Source: Rodentolepis nana
Lineage: Eukaryota > Platyhelminthes > Cestoda > Cyclophyllidea > Hymenolepididae
Assembly: GCA_900617975.1 (NCBI GenBank)
Contig: UZAE01012790.1
Span: 1 to 31,646 of the forward strand
Direction of reading: 5' to 3'
DNA length: 31,646 nucleotides
Positions 21,544 to 31,588 of the stretch are shown one piece after another. The translations under genes were made by a program, and so were the position numbers. The notes below the pieces were generated by a model, which was not told where the DNA came from, searched no databases, and saw nothing but the letters and a program-made list of their open reading frames with translations. Position 1 is the stretch's first letter, and each line of letters begins with the position of its first letter.

Positions 21544-23158
21544 TGATATTTTTGCAATTTTACCCCTGAAATTGCCATTTGTAGTTTATCCAATGAATGT
21601 ATTTTTAAACCCTACTTTGAGGATTCCTGGAAATAAATCCCATCTTCTATCGTAAGAAGATTGTAGGAAATTGGTGACAATTTTTGTTAAGTCCATTAAC
21701 TTACTTACAACTGTTGCTGTTATCTTGGTTTCCCTATCGAATTAATCCACGCGTCCATTATCTTCAATTCGTTGCGCGCATAGCACACATTCTTCTGCCT
21801 GTAAGTTGTTTATCAGTGCTTGTGTTCTTTTTTGCACGATATCTACCATTTGCAGGTTTTTGGGCAGTTTTTTCCCTCCCCCTCACCCCCCTACCACCTT
21901 TTTTCAGCGCACTTGCACTACCTCCTGTCTATCTCGGGCGGGAAGTGTTGTTTGCAATGTTTTGGCTAGATTTTTTGTAAATTAGAAGAATGAACACCGT
22001 ATAGAGCGCTATTTACTACGTACATCTATTTTCCTACTATGAAAATCACATATCATTTTGGAATGTTTGATATCCGTCATTTTGGCTAGCTGTTTGCGAA
22101 ATAAATTATAAAATTCATCAGCATGCATTGTCACTGGCCCTATGTATTTTCGACCATCTCTCTAAACATCGCAACCAAGACGGATCGATATCAAAAAATG
22201 CGCCTTCCCAATAAAAGGTATTGATTATTTGATAACCCATCTATACCTGTCTTACGGGAAAGGATATGAGAATGAATGATTTATTGATGACGGAGGTGAC
22301 TGAGACATGAGAAACCCGGCTCACCAAAGTTGGCAAGATCGAAAACACATCACATCCCACTTAGATCACAGTAATTCTATTGCTAGTGAAAATTGATATC
22401 ACTCTAGTCAGTAGTATGGAGCAATATATTCATGTTGAAAACCCATCAATTTTGATGAGTCAACTGTAGTTGAGAGCAAATTTTAGCTAGGGTATACTTA
22501 CCTATGCTCTATCAGTTCTGAAATACTTTTTAATCATTGTGTAATATGGAGCAGTACGTAACAGCTAGCTACCTAATAACAGAAAAATTAGACTAGTGGG
22601 ACCGATCAATTAAAACAATTCTCCCATCACTCAGCTCTACGCAACATTGACGTAAGAGCTCAAGCTGAGTCTCGACAGCGCAGTCTTGATCTCAAGAGTA
22701 CTAGTCAGTACTCTGAAAGGTTAAATTCTAAGTCCATGCCAATCTGGGTTGGCACATTTCTCAAGTTCAAGAAACCAAACCCATTTCCAACAGATTAGTT
22801 GCAATATCAACTAATATTGGCAAAATATCCGATAGTACTACTGGCTATTAAGCGACCAGGGGTTGTTTCTCCAATACTTTGCTTAAAGAGTACGTTTAGC
22901 AACTTCAATATAGGAGATTTTAACCGACTTCATGGCGAGGATGCTTATACAAATCGTAAGAATGTAGTGGGCCACTTTACAGGCCACTCATGGGAGACCT
23001 CGGAATGTAGGAAGCGCCCATTGAGCTTTCATGGAAGAAGCAATTGCTATCATGTCCTTTTCTTTAGCCCAAATAAAATCGAACTTGGCTTCCTCCAAGA
23101 AAAGGCCATGTGGATTTTCATAATTTCTACCTTACTTCATGGAAATTTCGTGCCACAT

Positions 23159-23199
23159 CCCCCCCCCCAACTTTCTTGTGTGGGGGGTTTGGGGGGGGG
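23159..23199. repeat. C10 and G9 tracts as an inverted pair
   Basis: C10 followed by AA (23159-23170) faces TTTG9 (23188-23199) across ~17 bp that includes a further G6. The arms are complementary and could form a very stable hairpin. Confidence 0.8.
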
Positions 23200-23605
23200 C
23201 AGACACAAACTCTGATAATTTCTCTAGTTAAATAAAATCCCACAATTGAAACAATGCTGCCAGAAAACAAGCAGGGAAAAGGCAAAGGACATGACTTCAT
23301 ATCAAATAATTTCAAGAAATGTGTCTTGACACTTTATTTCTTTTAAAACGAGACTACTGACAAATTTTAATCAGAACCACCGCTTTGGAGTAGGAAAAAT
23401 GAAACCAAGGTATAATAAAGGGTTGAAGTAATTGGGCGTGGCAAATTACAGGAGGGGTAAGAGATCTGAAAACAGTGGTTAACTGGCAAATCCCCTAAAT
23501 CACACGCCGCCCATATAAGGTTCGGAAGTAAAATGAACTTGCTTATACTGAATGCCAAAAGAGCAAGTTTGTAACTAATTTAGTCAAACTTCCGGAATCG
23601 TTGAT

Positions 23606-23620
23606 CCCCCCCCCCCCCCC
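23606..23620. repeat. poly-C tract (C15)
   Basis: Fifteen C followed by TCCGTCCCAACCCTCCCCCCTCCC-type sequence, a 40-bp pyrimidine-rich strand in all. Confidence 0.95.
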
Positions 23621-24651
23621 TCCGTCCCAACCCTCCCCCCTCCCTTCATGGCCAATTTCGAAATGGAATAAATTTGCCATTACTGTCTAAACATTATGCT
23701 GAACTGCCCATTTGTCGGCAAGTACAATCTGATGAAATCTGAAATATTACTGAACTATCCGAAAAGAATTTGACACTTGAACAAAAACTGAATTGACAAC
23801 GTTGGAATTCCATCGCTTGATACTTAATTATTGAAATACTTCACCGATTGTAGGCGCTACATGACCACGATACTCCAATCCTGGGTAGACACTGAAGAAA
23901 TTACCTATCATCATAGGTAAGGTGGAAAAATCTGATCCCATTACCTACCAAAGCAGTTTTCTTCTTGGCACAGTGCAGAAGTACTTTGCATCGATGGTCT
24001 GTGAAGTGCTTGCTTCACATATTATTGAATGGGTGTTAGATACGCAAAATGGATTTTTTTGCTGGAATGGCCACATCACCATAAAAAAGTAAGGTTATCT
24101 GAGCTGAAAAAACAGTACTTATTCGAATTAGTTTAAGGTAGGCCCTGATTCACTCCCAATTTTAACAGCACTGCGTAAAATAAAGCTCTCCATGAGCAAA
24201 TTCAAGTTCTGAGTGGGACTCCTAGGTGTTCCAAAAGTCACACAGAAGACTCAACTAAAGCAACATCTGTGAGGTGAAGAGTCGGACAAAGATCCGAAGA
24301 GGGTACAGTGCCCTTTGACATGATATTCAAAATAGATATTGGAGAAGTTTATGCAGCCTAGGACACACGTCTTAATGCCAGTTCGACTGGGTATGTTGCT
24401 CAAAAATGCACGTAGGTATAGATTAATGAATGATAAATATGTCATGGGAGTCGTGAATGAAAAAATGACTTCTAGGTGAATGTAGGGTTAAATCAGGAAG
24501 AGTTAAATAAAGGCAGGACCTATCGATTGACTTCTTTGACATATTTTGACCTCCCGTGTGTGTTAAAAGTCTAACTGATGATGCTATAAGTTTTGGCATC
24601 ACGAAGACCAAAAGGCAGTTAATGACGCCAAAATTTATTCGAAATTAGAAA

Positions 24652-24977
24652 TTTATTTATTTATATTTATATCAGATGGCAGGCGTTTTGATGGTTATCA
24701 TTAGCCCTTTAGTTGACTTTCGGCTTCACAGAGGGGAAGGAACATCAAAGTGAAAAAAGTCGAGAGGGGGAGGTGGAACAGAAGAGTGTTTCAAAGACGA
24801 AGGTAGATAAGGTAGTAAAAAGGCGAGGTGAGTACTATGGAAGTAGTCGAATATGGCATGCGGTGGGGTGATGGTAGTTTGAAGTGAGAAGTCAACTGCC
24901 GATTAATAGACTTTTCTGCCGTATGAGTGTACGTTTCCCAGGATGCACCACGTGAAGGTAAGTCTATCGTACAACCC
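24652..24977 (-). repeat. SINE-like family, copy 9, full length with perfect 10-bp TSD
   Basis: Minus-strand sense begins GGGTTGTACGATAGACTTAC and ends CATCTGATATAAATATAAAT. AAATTAGAAA occurs exactly at both borders (24642-24651 and 24978-24987), giving a 326-bp insertion. The outer head stem is intact, while the inner hairpin has a C/A mismatch (CGTACACTCATACG). Together with copy 8 it fixes the family's start and end. Confidence 0.95.
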
Positions 24978-24987
24978 AAATTAGAAA

Positions 24988-25867
24988 GTATATTCGTCAA
25001 TTCTGTTCCTCCTTACGGTTAGCCAGTCGCAATGGGGATGATAACAAATTAAGGACTATTCCAAACGTTGCTTGGTGGATGTTGGTGAGACTGTAAAGTG
25101 TTAAAGTGCTGGCGTTTCAAGTTGAACGTAGTTATAATCTCTAATAGAGCCCGTGCAAAAGTGCAATACAGTAGATAACCTTTTGGTGATTTCAATTTAC
25201 CAATTTTGGAAAAAAACTTTAAAGTTTTCTTTGCGAAAATTTGGCTCAGGCAACGCCATTCAGATGAGAAGCAGGTGTTCAGTGATAAGGAAGGTGTGCG
25301 GCATGGATGCTAAATCCTAACATGAAATCGGTCTCCAGCTCAGTAGGTCAAAAATAAAAAAAATATGCGAATAGAGGAACTAGTCTGTGTGGTATTCGGT
25401 GCTATCGAATCATCGTAAGAGCCCGTGTGAGATGAGAAGGCATTGATGGACTGACCATCACCGAAACGCTGATATTTCACAAACCGATAGAATTTCTTTA
25501 TTAATGAAGGGGTGCTTTAAGTGCTGTGTGAAGGATATTGGTCACAATATCACCTGAATAAAATACAATCCGGAATTTCAATTCATCTCCGATAAGGTAT
25601 AATTGAAAATACCATGTTTGGTAATTAGACGCAGGCAGTTTAATGCTTTCGGAGTTCGGTTGCACTAAGACGTTGATTCTCGCTTTCGCCATAAAAAAGC
25701 AAACATTCTGATATTGATTGAAAGATACTCAGAGTATTTTATTAATTTATTATTGTACTCATTTCTGTTGACGGGAAATAAGTGCGAAAATTGGCAATAT
25801 GAGGGTAAATAAAGATAAATGTTGGTAAAAATTAGGACAAAGTATCTATACAAATGATAGATATTAC
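24988..25867. other. non-coding stretch
   Basis: No supported gene. Minus-strand open frames 25501-25692 and 25665-25853 are short and unrecognised. Confidence 0.5.
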
Positions 25868-26131
25868 GATTGTTATCATTACCCCTTTAGTTGACTTTTG
25901 GCTTCACAAAAAGGAAAAGAGGAGGGACAGAAGAGTGTTTTACAGATGTAAAAGAGACAGATAGATACAAAGGTAGAGAAAAAGGAAAGTTGAGTACTAT
26001 GGAAGTGGTCGAATATGACATACCGTCTGGTCATGGTAGCTTGAAGTCAACTAATCGTTTAAAGACTTTTTGACGTATGAGCATACGTTTCCCAGGATGA
26101 ACCACGAGGAGGTAAGTCTGTCGCGCACCTC
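25868..26131 (-). repeat. SINE-like family, copy 10, tail lost
   Basis: Minus-strand sense begins GAGGTGCGCGACAGACTTAC and continues to the TGATAACAATCGTAAT region. The final CCTGCCATTTGAAATAAAT and tail are not recognisable. The outer stem is broken (GACAGACTT versus AAGTCTTTA), while the inner hairpin is kept (CGTATGCTCATACG). A short internal deletion removes part of the TTGATGTTCC module. No duplication is visible. Confidence 0.88.
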
Positions 26132-26461
26132 AAGTAAGAAGATTATTCTCCATTCTGCCAATCTGTATAACAGTTTTTCAGGCAGACGATTTGGATGAGA
26201 GGGTGCTTTAAACCAATTGCAGCCCTATTTGGCTCATAAAACTCGCTTCGTCTCTACTGTTGAAGATATACATATCTGCTCTAGAATTGGGCAAAAATTA
26301 CTGGGAGACAGAAAAGGCTAATTCATCACAACCAACTTAACTCCATCCACTTATCAGTTATACTTCGTTAAAACATTACTTACTAGATAAAGTTCTAACT
26401 CTATCGTGCAAAGGAGAGTTAAATTTTATAACCAGAATAAGCTGCATTAGCGTTGTATCAG

Positions 26462-26480
26462 GGTCAACAAACTGTTGACC
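26462..26480. repeat. perfect 8-bp palindrome, 3-nt loop
   Basis: GGTCAACA-AAC-TGTTGACC. Each arm contains a GGTCA nuclear-receptor-like half-site, in inverted orientation. It could be a binding site or a chance hairpin. Confidence 0.6.
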
Positions 26481-26540
26481 TTAAAGTAACTTCATTTTTC
26501 ATGTGAAATTTAATTCTTTTTGTGCCTAAATTGTCACATT

Positions 26541-26585
26541 TATGTGTGCGTGCGTGTGTGTTTGTGTGTGTGTGTGTGTGTGTGC
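26541..26585. repeat. (TG)n microsatellite
   Basis: About 20 TG units with GC and TT interruptions at the left end. It can adopt Z-DNA. Confidence 0.95.
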
Positions 26586-27633
26586 GGCAATAAAATGCAA
26601 TATAGAAGGTCTAAAAATGCATGTTTGTAGTTCACAAGAGTCGCTTCTCAAAACACTGCTTTTGGAAATCCAAAATTTGGGGGAGGGGGTTAAATTATTC
26701 TAATTAAGTTAATGCAAGTCGGATGAATCCGTCCAACAACATTCTCCAACCCTTTTAATACCCACCTTGAACCGATTTGATGTGAACAAACTGCGCGTCT
26801 TTTAACAATTTTTCTTGTGGAAAGTAAGTGAACGGAGAAATCAGTAAAGTAATCCAATGCAGAGACCGTAACAGAGGCGTGTTCCTAGATGGATCCGAAG
26901 AGAGGCATGATTGATCATGCAAAATTTATGGCCACAGGTCCTCAATGAAGTCCTGGGTGTTCTATGGAAATGTGTCAGCTTGTGAAACTGTTGACAAATG
27001 CCAAGTGGAAACCCGATGAAGCCTTCTACCATTCTTTTGTTCTAAATACTATTAAAAAATGAGGTAATTTGGTTTTGAAAAGTGTAAATTTGTTTCCTTT
27101 TAATCATTTGGAATCACACATCTCTCCGTGACAGCATTTATGTGAAGCGGTAAAATTAGGTCAACATCGATCATGAGTACCATTTCCTATTATGCAATAG
27201 GCAAATTTGTGTAGAGAAGGCATTTCAATAAGGGGTAGGGTATGAAAGGAGGTGAGAGTTTTGACAAATTGGAAATGAAGTCGTGGTAACACGTGATTTA
27301 AGTATATCAGTTTATCCAAGGACTCATAAAGGAAAGAGTTTCATGGATGAGATTGAGCCTGCATAATTCACAACTTGCTTATCAGCCGATTTAACTATAA
27401 ACTTACTTTGCTGGTACTTGCAAATACCTCCCTTAAAAAGTATAGTTTAAGCGCTTTGCACTCACAATTACTTTGATAGTTCATTAGGCATTTATATCTG
27501 CCTAAAAACAGAAAAAAATAATAAATCAATGACAACCAATTTAAAATAAAATTGAAACTCCAAGTTAATCTCACATAAGCGGCCTTCAATCTCTATAACA
27601 CCTGAAAATACACTCAAATCTCAGATCAGTCAA

Positions 27634-27676
27634 CCCCTCCCCCCTCCACATTCTTTAAAGTTGAAGGGGGGTGGGG
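27634..27676. repeat. C/G-rich imperfect inverted repeat
   Basis: CCCCTCCCCCCT (27634-27645) pairs with AGGGGGGTGGGG (27665-27676) with one mismatch over 12 bp across a 19-bp loop. Confidence 0.75.
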
Positions 27677-27820
27677 AGTGGTGAGTATTCTTTGAAATGC
27701 GTCTTTTATGGGGCTAATTAATTTTTAAGTACCATCTTTCATTCACTTCAATGAGTAGTTTCTTCTTCGCTCCATCTTCAAAGGTCTAAAACCTCCATTG
27801 AATTCCTTAAATATTCCGGA

Positions 27821-28010
27821 TGTATGTCATACTCGGCCACTTTTACAATGCTCACCTTACCTTTTCCTCTACTTTGTGTCTGTCTCTTTTACATATGTGA
27901 CTCTTTCTTCTGTTCCCTCCCCCTCTCGACATTTTGTCACTTTGATGTTCCTTCCCCTCTGTGTTCGTGTTAAATATCCTAAAGCCTATCCATATGTAAT
28001 GAAGCCTGAA
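27821..28010 (+). repeat. SINE-like family, copy 11, truncated and disrupted
   Basis: The sense copy starts inside the body (TGTATGTCATACTCGGCC) and continues normally to CCCCTCTGTG at about 27963. About 36 bp of unrelated sequence then separates it from a remnant TGAAGCCTGAAT. The head and the tail are absent. Confidence 0.8.
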
Positions 28011-28309
28011 TTTTAAAAATATGATATAGTATAGGATTGAAAAGACTTCAATATTGCTAATACTGTTTGAAGACTTATCAAGCAGTGGCTTATTTGCAGA
28101 TTGGCCATAGCTTTGATCTAGGAATAAACTCAATCTGAAGTAGGAGAATTATTAAAAGAAAAGCAAAGGCGTTGAAAGAATGGCAATTATTTAATTTACT
28201 TAATGCGAATAGTTTAAATACTGGTCTCCCTTTCGAATTCTAAACCATTTTCGATTATTTCTCCTTCTCTGACATTCGTATTTTGAACCGTAATCAACCT
28301 CCCCACCTA

Positions 28310-28327
28310 CCCCCCCCCCCCCCCCCC
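28310..28327. repeat. poly-C tract (C18)
   Basis: Eighteen C preceded by CCCCACCTA and followed by AATGAATAAT. Confidence 0.95.
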
Positions 28328-28950
28328 AATGAATAATAATTTTACCTTTCTTCGCTCAACTGTTACTCCACCTCAATATTCCTAAATAAAAAAAAAACAT
28401 TCTAACGCTGATTCTGTCTCCCACTTGTCCAATCCGGGCAGTTGAGTCTGCCAGCTTGACAACGGTTAATAAGTTGGAAATTGGCATATTCAGCGTTGGT
28501 GTCCACCCCTCCCCCCACCAACACGTGTATTTCAATTAAAGTCCAACTATAAAGTACTAGTTTTATTGAGTGAGAATTTGATCATGCTAGTGTGATAATA
28601 AAGTTTGTATTCACTTAAAAATCGCTAAATTTGAAGGTCTTTGTGGCTCATTGCCATGTGACTCTGCAATGAACCTTACGAATACTATCAACAATTCAAT
28701 TGACTTGTTAATTGAATATATGAACTTCACAGAAAATTCCCCTGGCTATTTTCTCCTGCATTAGAGATTGGAAGGTCAAGTTCCGTCAGAAGCATTTGGA
28801 AGGGTAAATTGAAATCGAAGGATTGGTTTTATTAATTGCACATAAACACGGAATTTCTCACAGAAAATGGTACTCCGCATTAATCATTTTCCACTTGTGT
28901 GGGATGCTGATTTTAATGTGATACCAGGTGAAGCGACCCGAAATCAACTT

Positions 28951-28991
28951 GGGGGGGGGGGGGGGTTTTGGGNNNNGGGGGGGGGGGGGGG
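28951..28991. repeat. poly-G tract interrupted by 4 N
   Basis: G15, then TTTTGGG, then NNNN (28973-28976), then about 15 more G. The N bases are the only ambiguous calls in the window and mark unresolved sequence. The true tract length is unknown. Confidence 0.95.
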
Positions 28992-29107
28992 TTATTGAGA
29001 GACCCATATTTTTCCTCATTTTAAATAAGTAGACTTAGTTAATTTCAAGTGAACTTCCTTGGATACACATTTTAAGTGAAAATCTGTTGTTTTAATTTTT
29101 TAAAGAC

Positions 29108-30359
29108 GGGGTGTGTGATAGACTTACCTCCACGTGGTGCACCCTGGCAATAGACTTACCTCCACGTGGTGCACCCTGGGCAACGTATATTCATACGGCA
29201 AAGTCTATTAACTGGTAGTTGACTTCTCCGCATACGGCAAAAAAGTCTATTAACCGGCAGTTTTCTTCTCACTTCAAACTACCATGACCCCCCTATATGT
29301 CCTACATTCTCATACGGCAAAAAAGTCTATTAACCGGCATTTGACATGACTTCAAACTACAATCACCCCACTGTATGTCAAATTCGACTACTTGACTTCA
29401 AACTACCATCATCCCACTCTATGCCATATTCGTAAATTCGACCACTTCAACAGTACTCATCTTACCTTTTCTCTTCGACTTCTCACTTCAAACTACCATC
29501 ACCCCACTGTATGTCAAATTCGACCCCTTCCACAGTACTCACCTCACCTTTGCTCTACTGTCGACTTCTTCCACAGTACTAACCTCACCTTTTTTCTACC
29601 TATTTCTCACTTCAAACTACCATCACCCCACTGTATGTCATATACCTCTGACTTCAAACTACCATCACCCCACTGTATGTCATATTTCACCACTTCCACA
29701 GTACTCACCTCGCCTTTTTTCTACCTTCAGTTGACTCTGACCCCACTGTATGTCATATTCGACTAAGGCAGTTGACTTCTCACTTCAAACTACCACCACC
29801 TCATGCACTATGGGCAACGTATACTCATATGGCAAAAAAGTCTATTAACCTGCAGTTGACTTCTGACTTCAAACTACCACGACCCCCAAACTTGTCATAT
29901 TCGACCCCTTACACAGTACTCACCTTACCTTGTCATATTCGACTACTTTCACAGTACTCACCTCACCTTCTGTAACACTCTGCCTTTGTGTCTCTCTCTT
30001 TTACATCTATGAAACACTCTTCTGTTCCCCCCCCTGCCTTTGTGCCTGTCTCTTTTACATCTTTGAATCACTCACTTTTTTGTCTGTTCTTTTACATCTT
30101 TGAAATTCTCTTTCTCTCTTTTACATCTTTGAAATACTCTTCTGTTCACCTCCCCCTCCCCCTCTCGACTTTTTTTCACTTTGATGTTCCTTCCTCTCTG
30201 TGGAGCCTGAAGTCAACTAAAGGGCTTATGATAACTATCAAAATGCCTGCCATTTGATATAAATAAAAATAATTCAAAACGCCTGCCATTTGATATAAAT
30301 AAATAAATAAATAATCAAAATGCCTGCCATTTGATATAAATAAATAAATAAATAAATTG
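29108..30359 (+). repeat. SINE-like family, copy 12, 1.25-kb internally expanded copy with 9-bp TSD
   Basis: TTTAAAGAC flanks the whole block exactly (29099-29107 and 30360-30368). The block starts with the family's GGGGTGTGTGATAGACTTAC and ends with its ATAAATAAAT tail, so it behaves as one insertion. Inside, modules recur. The head start occurs twice (29108, 29149). The AAAGTCTATTA arm occurs four times (about 29200, 29241, 29321, 29836). ACTTCAAACTAC occurs eight times (29271, 29349, 29395, 29485, 29609, 29651, 29782, 29866). CAGTACT occurs six times (29451, 29533, 29574, 29699, 29914, 29952). TTTTACATCT occurs four times (about 29999-30120), and the CCTGCCATTTGATATAAA tail three times (30244, 30281, 30321). 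Overall order is mostly that of a normal copy, with one return to the head near 29810. Normal copies are ~320 bp. Confidence 0.95.
29149..29216 (+). other. best-preserved SINE head with hairpin potential
   Basis: ATAGACTT near the start and AAGTCTAT near the end of this ~65-nt segment are complementary and can close an 8-bp stem. Inside, CGTATATTCATACG can form a small 5-bp hairpin, and CCACGTGG and GGTGCACC are self-complementary. Length and an acceptor-like closing stem recall a degenerate tRNA, but the D and anticodon arms do not fold convincingly, so I do not call it tRNA-derived. Confidence 0.5.
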
Positions 30360-30368
30360 TTTAAAGAC

Positions 30369-31260
30369 TCATTTAGGGGCGAATAATAAGTGGCCCAACA
30401 AAATCTTCTTTTCACATTAAGAAGGAACTATCCTTGTTTAAGTTCGAATAGGAAAGTGGATTAAAGAATTCCCTGGTTGTCGATTTTGTCACTAGCTTAG
30501 TAGTGGAACATTTTACTATTTCTACGCAGAACATTCAACGTATTCCTTTCCTCGTCCTATCAAGTACTTCGCTTCGATTTTCTTCTAAATCGAGAGGAAC
30601 CCTTGAATTTTAGGCGTTTCGCCAACTGGTCAAGACCAAGTGCAAGGTCCAGATTTGTAAGTCCCCATTAACTACCTGCTCAATAACCAGAAACACGGCG
30701 TTAAAATTTTCTGTTTATCACTCCAACTTTAGTCAGTCATGTGGAATTGAAGGAAGAAAAAACGGTCACAGTGACATCACCTACACTAGCAGATCTCACA
30801 TCTGTCGTTACAATCACATGATGTGATCCTGCGAATCATTTAGTCTCAGAGCTGAAGAGGAAAAACACGAATGATTATAGCGATGACCCGAGGGGCTATG
30901 AGGTTTGGCTTCACTTTATTGTGAAAGTGGGTTCGTAATGAGAGGAAGAATAATGCTTTTAGAATTCATACAAAAATCTGCACAATAGACTCTATTGCAT
31001 AAGCATTAAAGACTAACTCAAATGCAGATGTATAAAAGAGGATCGGAACCGAACAAGTTTCTGGAATTTCTATTGTTCATAGCTTAAAGTCTTCACGAGA
31101 AGACTGCTCGTGTACCCTAATGATCTGAGGTTCTTTAACATGACTTTCTCAATATCTTCCACTTATCCATAGTTGGAGGTAGATCCAAGTTAAACAAAGT
31201 GAAGTAACCAAGTATATTCCTTTACATCAATCTGCTAATACTCTCCGAAATGACGGGAAG
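30369..31260. other. non-coding stretch before SINE copy 13
   Basis: No supported gene or repeat. A CACATCATGTGATTG-like palindromic patch (ATCACATGATGTGAT, about 30813-30827) is present. Confidence 0.5.
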
Positions 31261-31582
31261 ATTTATTTATTTCAAATGGGAGGTGTTTTGATAGTTATCA
31301 TTAGCCCTTTAGCTGACTTCGGACTTCACAGAGGGGAGGAACATCAAAGTGAGAAAAATTCGAGAGGGCGGAAAGAAGAGCGATTCACAGATGTAAGGTG
31401 ACAAGGGACACAAAAAAGGCAGAGAAAAGGTAAGATGAGCTCTATGGAAGTAGTCGAATATGACATATAGTGAAGTGATGGTAGTTTGAAGTCAGAAGTC
31501 AACTGCCGGTTAATAGACATTTTGCCGTATGAGTATACGTTACCCAGAGTGCACCACGTGAAGGTAAGTCTATCGCACACCC
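31261..31582 (-). repeat. SINE-like family, copy 13, full length, next to 5S-like sequence
   Basis: Minus-strand sense begins AGGGTGTGCGATAGACTTAC and ends CCATTTGAAATAAATAAAT. The head stem has one mismatch (AATGTCTATT) and the inner CGTATACTCATACG hairpin is perfect. Unlike copies 7, 8, 9 and 12, no duplication is found between the sequence beyond the GGG start and the sequence beyond the tail (GACGGGAAG). That fits an element whose true 5' end lies further upstream, in or beyond the 5S-like segment. Confidence 0.93.
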
Positions 31583-31588
31583 TAAGAA

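Larger units (their letters stand above)
19740..24641. other. long non-coding stretch with G/C tracts
   Basis: No supported gene. The longest open frame is 22799-23215 (plus, 138 codons, unrecognised, no ATG start, no clean splice site in frame). Others are 20845-21138 and 21684-21980 (plus). The stretch contains G18 (21457-21474), a TA repeat (21531-21543), a C10/G9 pair (23159-23199) and C15 (23606-23620). Confidence 0.5.
26132..27820. other. non-coding stretch with small palindromes and TG repeat
   Basis: No supported gene. It holds a perfect 8-bp palindrome (26462-26480), a (TG)n repeat (26541-26585) and a C/G-rich hairpin (27634-27676). Minus-strand frames at 26841-27032 and 27395-27589 are unrecognised. 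Confidence 0.5.
28011..29098. other. non-coding stretch with poly-C and gapped poly-G
   Basis: No supported gene. It contains C18 (28310-28327), an 8-bp inverted repeat ATTCAATT..AATTGAAT near 28695-28718 and a G tract with an assembly gap (28951-28991). Confidence 0.5.

Noticed and set aside
21684..21980. 98-codon hydrophobic open frame on plus, membrane-protein-like
   Set aside because: The hydrophobicity follows from T-rich DNA, there is no ATG and no splice context, and it includes a translated C/T tract.
22799..23215. 138-codon open frame on plus, the longest outside the repeats
   Set aside because: It starts at a non-ATG codon, has an in-frame TAG right after the nearest upstream splice-like CAG, ends in translated G/C tracts and resembles no known protein. 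One frame of this length by chance is not surprising in 31 kb.
24576..24606. CTGATGA..GCATCACGAAGAC, reminiscent of a hammerhead ribozyme core
   Set aside because: The short TGATGC/GCATCA pairing consumes the catalytic CTGATGA bases, and the GAAA box and stem III do not fall into place.
29149..29216. tRNA-derived head for the SINE
   Set aside because: The closing 7-8 bp stem and 65-nt length are tRNA-like, but no normal D arm, 7-nt anticodon loop or T loop (TTCRA) can be drawn. A weak A-box-like TGGTGCACCCTGG and a distant TTCGA (about 110 nt on) are too poorly spaced for a standard A/B-box promoter.
29392..29975. Open frames of 124 and 67 codons inside the expanded block
   Set aside because: They are translations of the repeated SINE modules (repeating HFKLPSPHCMSY-like peptide), not a repeat protein gene.
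29108..30359. CRISPR array or ordinary satellite
   Set aside because: Repeat units are unequal, differ in order and content, have no constant spacers, and the block has SINE ends and a TSD in a eukaryotic context.
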